Assembly (NCBI RefSeq): GCF_022605725.1
Contig: NC_065546.1
Coordinates: 44,636,227-44,700,226, forward strand
Direction: 5' to 3'
Length of the DNA: 64,000 nt
Source of the DNA: Anthonomus grandis grandis
Lineage: Eukaryota > Arthropoda > Insecta > Coleoptera > Curculionidae
The notes below the pieces were generated by a model, which saw only the letters and a program-made list of their open reading frames with translations, was not told the DNA's origin and ran no database searches. The translations under genes and the position numbers were made by a program. How positions within the stretch are numbered: position 1 is the first letter of the stretch; each line of letters begins with the position of its first letter. Below, piece after piece: positions 31,950 to 43,940 of this stretch.

Positions 31950-33610
31950 TAATAAATTATTTGGGGCGTGTTTGGAAAAACGCTCGGACACGTCAATTGA
32001 GATTGTAAGTTGCGCATTTTTTACAATAAAAATTTTTAATACAGGTGTTAAATGAGACACCCTATATGTTATTATATTTATGGATTCACCACAAAATTCC
32101 AAACATTTTGATGTATCACATGCCATACCTTTATTCGATTGTTTTTAAGATACAGCGCGTTAAAGAAAACGTATTTCATAAACTTAAAGAAGGTTCTTTT
32201 AAATCTTTTGCTTTAATAGGTGTTCAAAATGTAAACTATTTACTATTTGCCAATACCCTAAACGTACTACAAATTCATTTTTAACGTTTCTTATGCATTC
32301 TGGAGAAATATTTCGACACTTCCTATAGGAAAAAATCCAGCGGAGTCAAATCGGGCGATCTTAGTGGCCATTCAAAAGGTCCTCTCCTGCCAATCCATCT
32401 GCCTGAAAAAAATAGTATCGAGATAGTTTCGAACAGGTTTTGCAAAATGGGGAGGCACACTGAAACCAGACGTTTCTATTCGGCATATCAGCTTCTATTG
32501 GATCAGGGAATAGAACAGCTAGATTTGGAGTTAGTTCTTCTTGTAAAAACTGTAAGTATCTTGCTCCAGTTAAATTTTCTTCGAGGATAATTAGGCCTAT
32601 AACTTGCTGACCTAGAATTCCTGCCCAAACATTTACTTTTTCTGGGTGTTAAGTGTGGCCTTTCCTCATCCAACATGGATTTTCTTGTGGTCAATAAAGG
32701 CAATTTTGACGATTTACTTCTCCGTTTAGCATGAATGTCGCCTCATTGAAAAAGAGAATGTTTTCTGTAATAAAATTATTATTCTGCATTAATTCATTCC
32801 TCATTGAGTTCCTTGAGAATTGTTAGTTTATAGGGATGACATTTTTCTGCTTCAAGAAGCTACTGAAGACTGGCTCACTTCCAATTCGCGCGCTATCTGC
32901 CTAGTGGGAATATTGGGATTTTCTTTAATGGCTAATAACACATTAATTTTGGTGTCTTCATTAGTGCAGATCGACGAGAACTAGTTATTGTTCTTACATG
33001 ACCATTTTTCCGAAACTGTTTTTCAATCTTGCTTATAGTACTTTGAGATGAGGTTGGTAAATCAGGATACTTCTCTCTGAATAAATGCACAACTTCATTT
33101 TGGATTCTTGTTCTATCTCCGTACTTAATCATCATTAAGATTTCAATCTTGTGCTTTTCACTGAAATAGCCCATTTCGTAAAAAAAATTAAAAGAAACTT
33201 AAATTTGATTATCCGACAGTAAAGGCACGACTTGTAGAAATGTCAAAATTTATAAAATGTCAAAATTATAAAAATGCCACATTTTATAGGACATTCATAA
33301 AATACATTACGAAAAAAAAACTGTTTCCTGAAACGCATATTTTTTGATTTTTTTTTTGATTTTGAAGAAAAACATTTTTTAAATAAAAAATCAAAACTTA
33401 AAAACAGGTGAATAAAGGTATGGCTTGTGATACATCAAAATGTTTGGAATTTTGTGGAGAATCCAAAAATATAATAACACATAGGGTGTCCCATTGAACA
33501 CCTGCACAAAAACTTTTTATTGTAAAAAATGCGCAATTTACAATCTCAATTGACGTGTCGAGCGTTTTTTCCCCATCCAATTTTAAATGCAACTTTTGAA
33601 GATATTCGAT
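31950..33610 (-). mobile_element. Mariner-related transposon with ~200-bp inverted ends
   Basis: 31960-32160 is matched inverted by 33400-33600. Shared strings include ACGTCAATTGAGATTGTAA, GCGCATTTTTTACAATAAAA and CCAAACATTTTGATGTATCA. The interior encodes a broken transposase on the minus strand. Oddly, each arm contains a GGGTGTC(T/C)CATT motif facing outward about 100 bp inside the arm. This suggests either a composite end or an older MITE swallowed into the arms. Exact outer limits and target duplications are unclear. Confidence 0.8.
32281..33174 (-). pseudogene. Mariner-type transposase pseudogene
   Basis: It starts at the ATG at 33174 with an HTH region ('SEKHKIEILMMIKYGDRTR', 'REKYPDLPTSSQSTISKIE', 'KNGHV'). 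After frame disruptions the catalytic part is readable. 'FFNEATFMLNGEVNRQN' has Asn where the family has the first catalytic Asp. 'KVNVWAGILGQQVIG' and 'NLTGARYLQFL' follow. The 'WFQ' motif has lost the Asp-Gly through a small deletion. 'RWIGRRGPFEWP' and 'RSPDLTPLDFFL' keep the third acidic site, and the frame ends there at a TAG. Two of three catalytic residues are gone and the C-terminus is cut short. Confidence 0.85.
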
Positions 33611-33744
33611 ATCTTAATCTTCGATAAGTTCGTCAATGGCATTCGAAAAATCACTTTGTAAAAAGTTTAAAAAACCAGCGGCGTTTGGGTTTCCATAAAA
33701 AAACAGACCGAATGTTTTATTCTTCAATAAATATTAAAAAATAT

Positions 33745-34071
33745 TTATTTTAAAAGAATACTGGCTTTTACGTTCAACATCTTTTTGATGCATTTAAATT
33801 TTGGAAAACATCTCTTGGGCTTGATCTTGGGTCTAAACATTTTTTTCATCCCTTCTTGGTTGACGACGTTGACAACCCCAGTGTTGGTTTGCAGTCGTAA
33901 TGCTTCAATGCTGATCAAAATGTCTATTAATTTTAGCAACCCTTTTTATGGTTAATTTGTGTTCCAGGATGTCGGCGATTGAATTCTTTTTGCAGCCTCT
34001 CGGAAACTACGATTGCCGTCTTCTGCCAATCCTATGATTTCAACTTTTTGCTTTAAACTATAACCAGGCAT
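33745..34071 (-). pseudogene. N-terminal fragment of a second mariner transposase
   Basis: From the ATG at 34071 the minus strand reads 'PGYSLKQKVEIIGLAEDGN' and then 'SFREAAKRIQ', a classic mariner-type helix-turn-helix start. It then shifts frame into 'GTQINHK', 'INRHFDQHWSITTANQ' and a basic stretch. The catalytic half is absent. It lies directly next to the previous mariner's right arm and may be a piece of a different, related element. Confidence 0.7.
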
Positions 34072-34339
34072 TATTGTAACAAAATTTGTGTTAAAATTAA
34101 ACGCTTTAAATTAAAAAATGTAAGGGTAAACATTTGGGTTTTTTTAGTTATGCATTTTTTCTAAAAAATGCCCTAATAAATTTTTCTAAAATTTGACCCC
34201 GTTTGAAGCCCCATAAGTACGACCCTAGAACTAGTTTTGCATGTGCCCAAAAATTGTCGATGCATCTTTGTCGAGCCCTATCAAACAATTTTTTTTTGAA
34301 AATCGGTGGGGACATTTTAGGGCGGACACATTGTATAAC

Positions 34340-34905
34340 TGTGAATGCTCAGACAGTTTAAGTACCTTACAGCCACGATCTGCTCACACAACATCAACAA
34401 AGAGATTAAAGCACGAATACACAGTGGCAATCGATGTTGCTTTGCCTTGCGAGACCTCATGCAGTCCAGAACGGTGTGGATGGATGTCAAAACTGTACCA
34501 GACTGTAATCAAACCGATCATGTGGTATGGCTGTGAGATGTTTCAAAACACAATTAATTTCTACTAAAGCGGGCTGTAAGGAAAATTCTAAGCAGAATAT
34601 TGGGCTCCATCAAGGATCCAAGCATGGACCAACATTGTCTAAGGACAAATGCTATACTGACAGCCGGGCATAGTAAAATCAATTAAATACCAGTGTCTGA
34701 AATAGGCTGGACAAATACGACCACCTGATGATTGACTGATCAAGATAGAATGAGAAGGATGTCCAGCAAGAAAGAGACTACTGGAGCGGGAGGGACCCAG
34801 ATGGAGGGAGATCATTTTAAAAGATCTACAGACCGATGAAGGCAAATCGTTAACACAGCCAAGACCCATTGTACCACATTGTAGTGCTAACAATAAAAAG
34901 GAGAA
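34340..34905 (+). pseudogene. Non-LTR retrotransposon RT C-terminal fragment
   Basis: The plus strand reads 'LRQFKYLTATICSHNINKEI' and then 'KARIHSGNRCCFALRDL', followed in a neighbouring frame by 'YQTVIKPIMWYGCEM'. This is the 'FKYLGxxI...EIxxRIxxGNxxxFAL...YxTxIxPIxxYGxE' block that follows the RT catalytic core in insect LINEs. The tail region is recognisable to about 34905: 'RKILSRILGSIKD', a GH...RM-type segment, 'RPRWRDIIL'-like sequence and a final 'TQPRPIV'. It is on the same strand as the fragment at 30910-31055 and could be the same insertion split by later elements, with the catalytic middle lost. Confidence 0.8.
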
Positions 34906-35159
34906 GAAAAATCACTTGGTACATACATATTAAAATCTAAATTCATGAACTCGATAGTTTATTGTTTATAAGTTTTCAAACATATATAGATAAACATGAT
35001 GAACTTAAAAGTGTTAGAAGTTGACAATTTACAATGAGTGACCCTATGCCACGATCCCATAGAATAAGTGTGCCTAAATGAGAGCAAAATAGGCATTGCG
35101 CAGAATCTCATGCGATACATCCTTCCTTATATACTGTTAAATACTTTTGCATTTACTTT

Positions 35160-35530
35160 TCAGGTATGAGGTCCTCTTTGTAATTAAGTAACCAAGATTA
35201 CCCCAAGAAATCCTCCCGTTATAAACGTTTATTATAAATATTAGAATGTCATTTATATATATATTAGAAATATGATTGGTCCCAGTATCGAGAGAGTATT
35301 ATTACTCCCTCTACCGCTGTGAGACACCCCAGGTTTATCATCTGGCGCCTATTTGCTAAATAAGATTTAATTAAATCTGCAATTTTGTTATTAAAATTGT
35401 AAGCATAAAGTTTCTGAAACTGAAGGCTTTACTCAGGTCACAGAACAGGGCTGCAGTGAAATGTTTTTTGGCAAAAGTATTTCACTGCATAGCCGCGAAA
35501 TCCAAATTGGTGCTCTGTAAATAAGTTATT
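35160..35530 (-). pseudogene. Jockey-like non-LTR RT fragment
   Basis: The minus strand reads 'NNLFTEHQFGFR', then 'FTAALFCDLSKAFS', 'IKSYLANRRQMIN' and a degraded 'GV(S)Q...LG' block. It continues to 'IYINDILIFI'. These are the successive blocks of a LINE reverse transcriptase: QFGFR, DLSKAFD (first catalytic Asp), SYLxNR, GVPQGSxLGP and xFINDI. The YADD-type motif was not found. Several frameshifts are present and the fragment is bounded by AT-rich DNA on both sides. Confidence 0.75.
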
Positions 35531-37900
35531 AGCCTCAAATTAAATTCAAAATATTACAACCTAAATGTAAAAAATGTTGATAAATTGAAGAATATCAAGA
35601 TTGTGCGAAGCTTCTGGGCACGTCCCTTTAAGGTTACCAGGACGACATTAGACCTTACGTCAATTTTATATGATGGATACCCAGTTTCTCCAGTAATTAC
35701 AATCTGTGCCTTTATATTAAGAAATTTTTTAGTGATGCGAGATCTCTGGTAACGCGTAGGTTTCTTTTAGGACAATTAAATTTAACAATAAAAATTATGA
35801 TATTATTATTAGGAAAAGTGTGATTAATTTATTTATTATGCCTGCAGTGCTAATTATTGATAATCTGGAAGATGAGGCTTGTTCAGTTATTCAAGATTTT
35901 CCTCTGGGAACTTGAGTGTATGCATATTCTATCCTTTTCTTTCAAGTGATATAGTTTGTTCCGTCTATTTCCTTGGGTTCTGGTGTATGCGAGTCTGATT
36001 CAAATCGAACTCCAGCTTGCATGCATATATTCCCATTTCCAAATATTATGTAAAATTGTGTGGCCAATAACAGGGCACATTTTGAGCACTTAATTAAATA
36101 AATTCTTTGAACTGAATTAGCTGTTTATTTTTAATACCTCTTTTTCCTCCAAGTTTATTATCCTACATTTTTTTGGCAGCGTTTGATTGTAAGTATGTTT
36201 TTAAAATAAATTATCACACTATTGGGTAGCCAGTATATAACGACAACTGTTCCACTAGAGTTTCTTAAATATTCGTTTCTTGTTCTATAGCAACAGATAA
36301 TAATGCGATCTTAAGTATATCTGATGGCACTTTCTACTTCTTATCCATATATATGCTAGGGGAAGACCAAAAAGTATAATTTAATCCAAAAATAGATTTT
36401 TCAAAAAAAAAAACTGCATTATTTCACTTAATGTAGCATTTTACTCGTTTCACGTCCTTTCTCGGCTTTTACGTAGATAATGCCGGGGATAACATTCGGG
36501 AGACCGAGAAAAAGAGCAAAAGCAAAAGTTATTTTTAGACCTCGTAGCGCAATTACTAGAGAGGAGTGACACGATAAAAATAAACCTCGATCAGAAAATA
36601 TGTGAAAAAATGCAAATGGCGCCACCAGGTGCATAACATATACTCTATGTACCTATACGTGCTCGAACGACCACGCTAACTAAGTAGTAACTATTAGAAG
36701 GTGCATAGGCGTAGATTCTCGGATCTTTTACAAATAAATTTAATAATAATTTGAAACACTTTGATTCCTTGGAGTATTGTAAGATTTTTAGGAAGCAAAT
36801 AATTAACGCCTTGAAGACGTTAAGTCTAGTCATTTTTAGGGCTTAAATTGACATCCAAATATCACATCCCAAATGACTTTTCTGTATATTTTGTCCATCA
36901 ACTCATAAAAAGTTAAAAAATGCGTTCATGCAAAATCATGCGATATGGTGCGTTCCTTCTTGGTTTTTAAAATGATATTTAGTACCATTAGAGAAGTAAA
37001 ATTCAGTTGCTTAGTAGAGGGAATTTCCAAACTATCTTTTTTTAAACGAGTTCTCCTGTATATTAGTGCATTTTTCAATTCCACGTAAAATTGCAAGAAA
37101 TTTGTGGATTCACATGACACACTTTACTCAACCGAGTGAAATAATTTTTATATTCTTATCTTAATTTTTCCTGACTTTTTTATTAAAAGAAAATTTAAAT
37201 TATTTGGGAATTTTGTTAATAGGGTCAATTGTAGGTAAAGTAGGTCTTGTGACTTGTCAACTTTCTTAGAACTTCATGATAAATCCAAAACTGTGATATT
37301 TAAAATAACAAAATTAGCGTCGACTTAACCGGAAGTGTCACTATCTTGAAATTATTTTATTTAAAAATGTTTTTCTCCGAAAACTCTCGTTTAGTTAACC
37401 TTCAAAAAAACAAGCAACACAGTGCCTTAATATATAGAGCTGATTGACTCAAAGTGAAAATACCTCTTTACTTCCTTAATCCGATAACTCGAAAAGTAGC
37501 ATCAAAGCGTCATTATGCGCTGAGTTAAATTTAACTAAAACGACCTTATATTTAACCGAAGAAGAAAATGAAAGTCCTAAAAAGTACTAATTCAGCAATG
37601 AGAAAGTATATTCAATATGTATATTCAATAGTTAATGCGATTCAAGATGCTTCATACTACCTGATATTTTTTTAGTAACTCAGTTCAGTTCTTTCACTTA
37701 GCTGCAGTTCTTAGATACCTAGATGAAATAAGAAGTGTATTCATATCCCTAGAAAAACTACTTCTGGCTGGTAACGGTTTAAGCTACTCCAGATTTTTTT
37801 GTAATGGCTCAAAGTGCAGTGGAGAATATACAGATTCTTCAACCTAAGGCATATGGTCAATTACATAAAAGAAAATATTCATCAGATTGGAGAGAATGCA
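35531..37900. other. 2.4-kb gap with no recognised gene
   Basis: No ORF with recognisable similarity in either strand. The short minus frames at 36428-36634, 36645-36833 and 36926-37120 lack motifs. A dispersed-repeat similarity to ~30620 occurs near 36320. The ~187-bp satellite begins to be recognisable from about 37930. Confidence 0.5.
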
Positions 37901-40394
37901 GTGTAGCTCAGTAGATATCTGACTGATACAAATATCTTAAGAACCCTGAAGATGGAAATATGAACTAAATGGTGTCATATTAAAAATAAAAAGCCTTATA
38001 TATCTTATTTAAATTCCACAGTAATCCAGATACAACTTTTTACCTTATGCAGTCTAAATTCCAGTAAACAGTTCAATAGATCATTAAATTAAAAAATGAT
38101 TTTTTTGGGATGATTTTATTTCATAATAATTTCAAAAACTGTTCACATCTCAAAAGCTGCTCAACTTACACATTTGAAAATTCGTGTGCAGATCTTCTAT
38201 TTAAATTTATTGGACACCTGGTTTAGCGTCTTTAAAAAAAATCCACATTTCTGAAATTTTTAAAGTTATTCTAAGTAAAACTCAAATATCTCAAGAACCA
38301 CTAAAAATTCAATTATGATCTAAATAGCGTTATATTGAGAATAAGCTGCTTAATAAAATTTACTTAAGGCACAAAGTTATCTAGAAACAAGTTTTCAACT
38401 TATTCAGCCTGAAATCTAGTAAACAGCGAAGAAATTCCCACCATCAACTAAGCTACTCTAGTTAAAGCTTAAATATCTCCAAAACTAGTGAAGATAAAAT
38501 TATGAAGCAACATCAGGTGTTATGTTAAAAATAAAATGCCTTAAATATCTTATTTCAAATGCAATCCAGTGAACAGCTTAATAGATGTCAGTCTCTAACC
38601 AAGCTATTCGAAGTAAAACTCAAATATCTCAACAACCACTAATGATAAAATTATGAAACAAATGGCGTTATAATAAGAGTAAACTACTTAATAAATTTTA
38701 TTTAAGGCACAAATTATTCTAAATACAACTTTTCAACTTATTTAGCCAGGAATTCAGTGAACTGCCAACAGACTCCTGCCATCAACTAAGCTACTCTAAT
38801 TAAAACTTAAATATCTCCAAAACCAGTGAAGATAAAATTATAAAGCAACTTGTGTAATATTGAAAATAAACTGCTAAAAATTGTATTTAAAATGCTAAGC
38901 AATCCAAATAGAACTTTTTAACTTATCCAGTTTGAAATCCAGTGAACTGCTTGATAAATGCAAGTCTCTAACCAGGCTACTCTAAGTAAAAGTCAGATAT
39001 CTCAAGAACTATTAATAATAAAATTATGAAACAAATAGTGTTATATTAAGAGTAAACTGCTTAAGAAATCATATTTAAGGCACAAAGTAATCCGAATATA
39101 ACTTTTCAATTTATTGACCCTGAAATCCATTGAACTTCCAAGAGACTTCTGCCACCAACCAAGCTACTCTAATTAAAACTTAAATATCTCAAGAACCACT
39201 AAAGGTAAATTTATAAAATAAATTGGGTTATATTAAAAATAAAATGCATTACAAATTTTATTGGAAATACAAAGCAATCCAAATAGAACTTTACATTTTA
39301 TCCATCTGAAATCCAGTGAACAGCTCAATAGATGTCAGCCTCTAACCAGGCTACCCTAAATAAAAGCCAAATATCTCAAGAACCACTGAAGGTAAAATTA
39401 CAAAACAAATTAGGTTATATTAAAAATAAAATGCTTTAAAAATATTATTTGAAATACAAAGCAATCCAAATAGAACTTGACATTTTATCCAGTTTGAAAT
39501 CCAGTAAACAGCTCAATAGATGTCAGCCTCTAACCAGACTACCCTAAATAAAAGTTAAATATCTCAGGAACCACTTATGATAAAATTATGAAATAAATGG
39601 GGTTATATTAAGAGTAAACTACTCAATAAATCTTCTTTAAGGTACTAAGGAATCCAAATACAACTTTTCAATTTATTGAGCCTGAAATCCATTAAACTCC
39701 CAAGAGACTCCTGCCACCAACCAAGCTACTCTAAATAAAACTTAAATATATCAAGAACGACTAAAGATAAAATTATGAAATAAATTGGGTTATATTAAAA
39801 ATATAGGGCTTGCACTTTTGGTTTAGGACACAATGCAATCCAAATACTATTTTTCAAGTTATCTAGTTTGAAATCCAGAATGAACAGCTCAATAGATGTC
39901 AGTCTCTAACCAGGCTACCCTAAGTAAAAGTCAAGTATCTCAAGAACGACTTATGATAAAATTATGAAACAAATGACGCTATATTAAGATACTATACCAA
40001 GCTACTCTAATAAAAACTTCAATATTTCAAAAACCACTGAAGATAATATTATGAAAAAAACTGTGTCAATTAAGAATAAAATACTTTATATTTTTTATTT
40101 GAGACTTAATGCAATCCAAATACAATTTTTTAACTTATATTGTTTGAAATCCAGTGAATAGCTCAATGGGTGGAATGCATAAAAAGTAGTATATGCTAAT
40201 GCTTCAAGTATGTACTACATTTCTAAAGTTTATACTACACTAATGAAGCATTCACTACTCTCTGTAGCATATACTACTATGTACGCGATACATAGAAGAA
40301 GGTGTTAATAAGTTATAGTAGTATTTACTACAGTTTAAATGAAGTTGGTGTTTGACAAACTTCGGCCCCAGCAATCAAAGTGTTTTAGTAAAAA

Positions 40395-41509
40395 ATGGCA
40401 GTTTTTATAGATGTGCATCGTCAAAAAGTATACAAACAAAGAAGAGAATACAATAATGATGATTTATATCGAAAATTATTTAGGTAATTACCATAAATTT
40501 AATAGATTTTTCTATCCCAATCATCTAATCACGCTTTGGTATTTTAGACTTAACAGAGAAAATGTAGAGTGGCTTGGACATTATTTTCTCCAAGAAGATA
40601 ATGAACCGGTGGAAACAAGGGGTGGAGCCCTGTCACCGACTCAGAAAATGGAGGTTTTTTTGAGAAGTTTACGTGTTTCTAGTAAATTAACTTTGTAATT
40701 TAAAAAATGTAAATAACTTTACTTACAGGAGATCCTGGATTTCAGCAAGGAGTGGGTGTGATTTACACGTCAATCAAAGCACTGTTTCCAGAACCTTAGC
40801 CACGGTGTCTAAAGCAATTTATTCAAAAAGAAACAATTTGATAAAGTTCCCCAACACTAACGAATTGCTTAGAGTTGCTATTAATGAGGGAGCACGTGGT
40901 GAGCGAATGCCCAGGGTTATAGGTGTTATTTACTGTACCCATGTAAAAATAACAAAACCATCTATTCACGGTGATGAAGACGTGAACAGAAAAGGGGTAT
41001 ACTTAATAAATGTTCAAGCTACTTGTAATGCCCGAGAAATGTTTACAAGTGTGGATGCATCTTGGCCAGGCTCCGTACACGATAGTCGAATTTGGCGAAA
41101 CTCCATAGTGCATGGAATTATGTATAATATTGTGCACGAAGCAGCTTTATTAGGTGATGAAGGATATGGTGTTGCCCCGTGGTTATTGCAAGAAAATTAT
41201 AATTTAATCCATGCAAAGGAACGATGTGTCATAGAGCGCTGCTTTGGTCAGTTAAAACGGCATTTTCCAATGCTCCAGTATACTTTTCGCCTAAAAACTG
41301 AAAACATTCCTCAACATATTGTGAGTGCATTTGTACTTTACAATATAGCTAAATATCTACAAGATCCATACCATGATTTTGATCGAATTGAAATGGAAGT
41401 TCAGCATCCCAATGAACTAATGCCAGAGGGTAATCAAGCACAAATTCGAAATCAAGGTACACAGCGCAGAAATGAAGTTGCTGAGTTTTTATTTCGTAAT
41501 GATAACTAA
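40395..41509 (+). pseudogene. PIF/Harbinger DDE transposase, near-intact but disabled
   Basis: From the ATG at 40395, exon 1 ends at 40483 (TTTAG|GTAATT). It joins 40548 (TATTTTAG|A), so the protein reads 'YRKLFRLNRENVEWLG', the usual start of this family. A second short intron, probably 40682-40728 (or starting near 40673), leads to 'RDPGFQQGVG'. One base is then missing near 40756, shifting the frame. The rest (to the stop ending at 41509) is open: 'INVQATCNAREMF', 'SWPGSVHDSRIWRNS', 'LLGDEGYG' (second catalytic Asp), 'IERCFGQLK' (catalytic Glu) and 'FVLYNIAKYL'. The first motif reads 'IGVIYCTHVK', with Tyr (codon at 40931) where the family has the first catalytic Asp. Frameshift plus lost Asp make it inactive. 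Confidence 0.9.
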
Positions 41510-41736
41510 CATACCTAATAATTTAAGTTATTATTATTATTATGATAATCATATACTAAATAGGTAACTTATGAAATGTTCAATAATAAACTAAGTATAA
41601 AAAAGTAACAACTAAATAAACTAATTATTTCAATTTTAAGTTTGTGACAAAATATCAAATTATAAAAGAAATAAATGGATACTACACCTCATATTATATT
41701 TAAATTATGGGTTCATACGTAGATCTTATATTCCTG

Positions 41737-42420
41737 TTAATAATCCAACATGTCCCGCCTAATTAAATGGTCAACTAACTGCCCACCAGCTTTGGCAAAA
41801 TTTACCAATGCAATCGCCTGAGCTTCGGCTGAAGACTGTTGAGCTCGAGAAGCAGAAATTTGGACTTCGGCTGCTTCAATTTGTTTTCGTAGACAGGTCT
41901 TTTGTACTTGAATAAGTGTCTCCTCCTTATCAGCTGCTGTAGAACCTTTAGGTGTCATGACTTTAACTTGTTTGGAGCTAGATTTAGAACTGAGGAAGTT
42001 ATCTTCACTGTTTTGGAAGGAAACATCAATCTCATTGCTTACACCGGCCTGACATGCACCTGGTACTCTGTGTAAAACTGGGTTTTCTCCTACATTCCAT
42101 AAGTCGTAGAATTTTTTTTGCCATTCCGTCAGTACAATTCTTTTATTTCTAGTTTTTTTCAAGTCAACTATTTTCTTAACTTTTGTTTTCATGTTATTAA
42201 ACTTTTTCAAAATGTGTTTTGTGTCTAGGTTTTTTCCCATTATCTTATTAAAACCAGTTGTTAATTTTTTTAGCGCATCTTCTTTTTCGTTTTTAATTTT
42301 TGGTGTCATCTTTTTATCAAATAAAATTTAATAACTTTCAAGTAGAGTAACAAATAATACTTGTTCGTTTTTATCTTGTCCTAGCTCTTTTGTTGCATCG
42401 GAATCTAAGGAATCACTCAT
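41737..42420 (-). pseudogene. Myb/SANT-like DNA-binding protein of the Harbinger element
   Basis: The frame begins at the ATG at 42420 ('SDSLDSDATKELG') and runs 227 codons to 41737, with a single TAA near 42332 as the only break. The N-terminal ~90 residues form the Myb/SANT-like (MADF-like) three-helix domain ('KHILKKFNNMKTKVKKIVD', 'LTEWQKKFYDLW'). An acidic/Ser-rich linker follows, then a C-terminal Ala/Gln-rich helix likely to be a coiled coil ('EAAEVQISASRAQQSSAEAQ'). In PIF/Harbinger elements such a second protein helps bring the transposase to DNA. It is convergent with the transposase gene. With only one stop it is nearly intact; stop readthrough or an internal start at 42309 would give 190 aa. 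Confidence 0.85.
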
Positions 42421-43600
42421 AGTTAAACCAGTATTATAATCACTGAACTTTTAAAAAGTTTAAATCCGAACCGAATTACACGAACACACTTAATACTAAT
42501 AGACGCACTGATAGAAAAACGAGATTTGACAAGTGTCTTGTCAATTTTGAGAACTTTGACACGCGCTTACTGCGACACTAGTAGATACTTTTCTCTTAAG
42601 TAGTAGGTACTTCAGTTGGGCCGTACAGTGTAGTATTTAATTCATAAGCGAAGTAGATACTTTTATGTAAAAGCAAATGCTACAAAGTAAATACTTTTTA
42701 GCGAAGCATTAGCATCTACTACTTTTTATGCATTCCACCCAATATAAGTCTTCTAATTCAGACTCAATTATCTTAATAACAATTGAAGTTAAAATTACGA
42801 AACAAACTGTGCTATGCTGTGAATAAAGTGCTTTACAAATCTTAGTTAACTTTTCAATTTATTTAACCTGAAATCCAGTGAATAATTCTCTCTCCTACCA
42901 AGGTACTCTAATTAAAAATTAAATATCTCACAAATCACTGTACATAAAATTATGAAACAAACTGTGTTATATTAAGAATAAAATGCCTAATACATTTTAT
43001 TTGGAGCCCAAAGCAATACAACTTTTCAATTTCTCCAGTGAACATATCAATAGATGTCTGCCACTAAGTAAGCTACCCTAATTAAAACTCAAGTATCTCA
43101 AGAACCACTAAAGATAAAATTAAAAACTAAATGGCGCTATATTAAGAATAAACTACTTAATAAATCTTATTTAAGGCACAAAATAATCCAGATATAAGTC
43201 TCCAAGTTATTCTGTCTGAAATCCAGTAAACTGCCAAGAGAGCCCTTCCATCAACCAAGCTACTCTAATTAAAACTTAAATATCTCAAGATAAAATTATG
43301 AAACAAATTGTGCTATATTGGAAATAAAATGCCTAATACATTTTACTTGGAGTTCAAAGCATTACAACTCTTAATATCAATAGATGTCAGCTTGTAGCCA
43401 AGCTACTCTATTTAAAACTGAAATATCTAAAGAAAAAAAATATAAAACAAATGGTGTTATATTGAAAATAAAATATTTAACAACTCGTATTTAAGTAAAA
43501 ATCAATCACACTTATCCAACTTGACAGATACCTCTGCTTCCAAACAATCTACCCCAATGGAACCTAAAAGATAGAAGTTTATATTATTGAGAATAAAGTG

Positions 43601-43940
43601 CTATAAACCGTGACGCGACTAAATATAGTAGATGTGTGCCTCGGTCCAATTGAATTCACATAATTGAAAGCGTAAAACGTCCCCTACTACATGATTTTCT
43701 ATATATACTGATGCATTATTTATGGATGATGCGGCTCTTGTCTTTAACTTGTCTCTTGGTCGGCTTCTGCAAGATCTTATCTGACATCTAATAATATGGC
43801 TTAGCTTAAATAATAATCCGTTTTTATGTCCCCGATATATTGCCAGATCCTTATCTCGTTGTTGACTGTATAAGGTCCCCCTCCTGATATAATCGGATTG
43901 AGACAACAGTATTCTGAAAAAATAAATTAAGTGAATAGTA
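43601..43940. other. Spacer with an unassigned 95-codon minus frame
   Basis: The minus frame 43906-43619 has no motif I recognise ('LSHIIRCQIRSCRSRPRDKL' region) and its neighbours give no support. It lies between the end of the satellite and the next element. I do not call it a gene. Confidence 0.3.

Larger units (their letters stand above)
40168..42740 (+). mobile_element. PIF/Harbinger transposon, 2573 bp, with 3-bp AAT duplication
   Basis: GGGTGGAATGCATAAAAAGT begins at 40168 and is repeated inverted, ending at 42740; the inverted identity continues for ~38 bp. AAT precedes (40165-40167) and follows (42741-42743), a 3-bp duplication as expected for the superfamily, though not the commonest TWA form. 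Both ends also contain subterminal hairpins built on TAGTAGTATATGC and GCATTCACTACT. The element holds two convergent genes: the DDE transposase on the plus strand and a Myb/SANT-like protein on the minus strand. It is inserted in the ~187-bp satellite. Confidence 0.93.
37930..43600. repeat. ~187-bp satellite, about 16 recognisable units, split by a Harbinger element
   Basis: The theme 'AAATATCTCAAGAACCACTAA' followed by 'GATAAAATTATGAAACAAAT' recurs near 37938, 38283, 38470, 38620, 38812, 38997, 39180, 39372, 39558, 39746, 39938 and 40020. It resumes at about 42770, 42922, 43087, 43275 and 43423. Other fixed landmarks are 'AATCCAGTGAACAGC', 'AATAGATGTCAGCCTCTAAC' and 'CAAGCTACTCTAA'. Spacing is usually 185-190 bp. 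Adjacent units around 39300-39540 are the most alike. There are no ORFs. The 40168-42740 transposon sits inside one unit. Confidence 0.9.

Noticed and set aside
34639..34893. 84-codon minus-strand ORF
   Set aside because: Antisense to the LINE C-terminal fragment on the plus strand, which has clear similarity.
43619..43906. 95-codon minus-strand ORF with a basic stretch
   Set aside because: Not recognised, no splice or element support; listed only as part of a gap.
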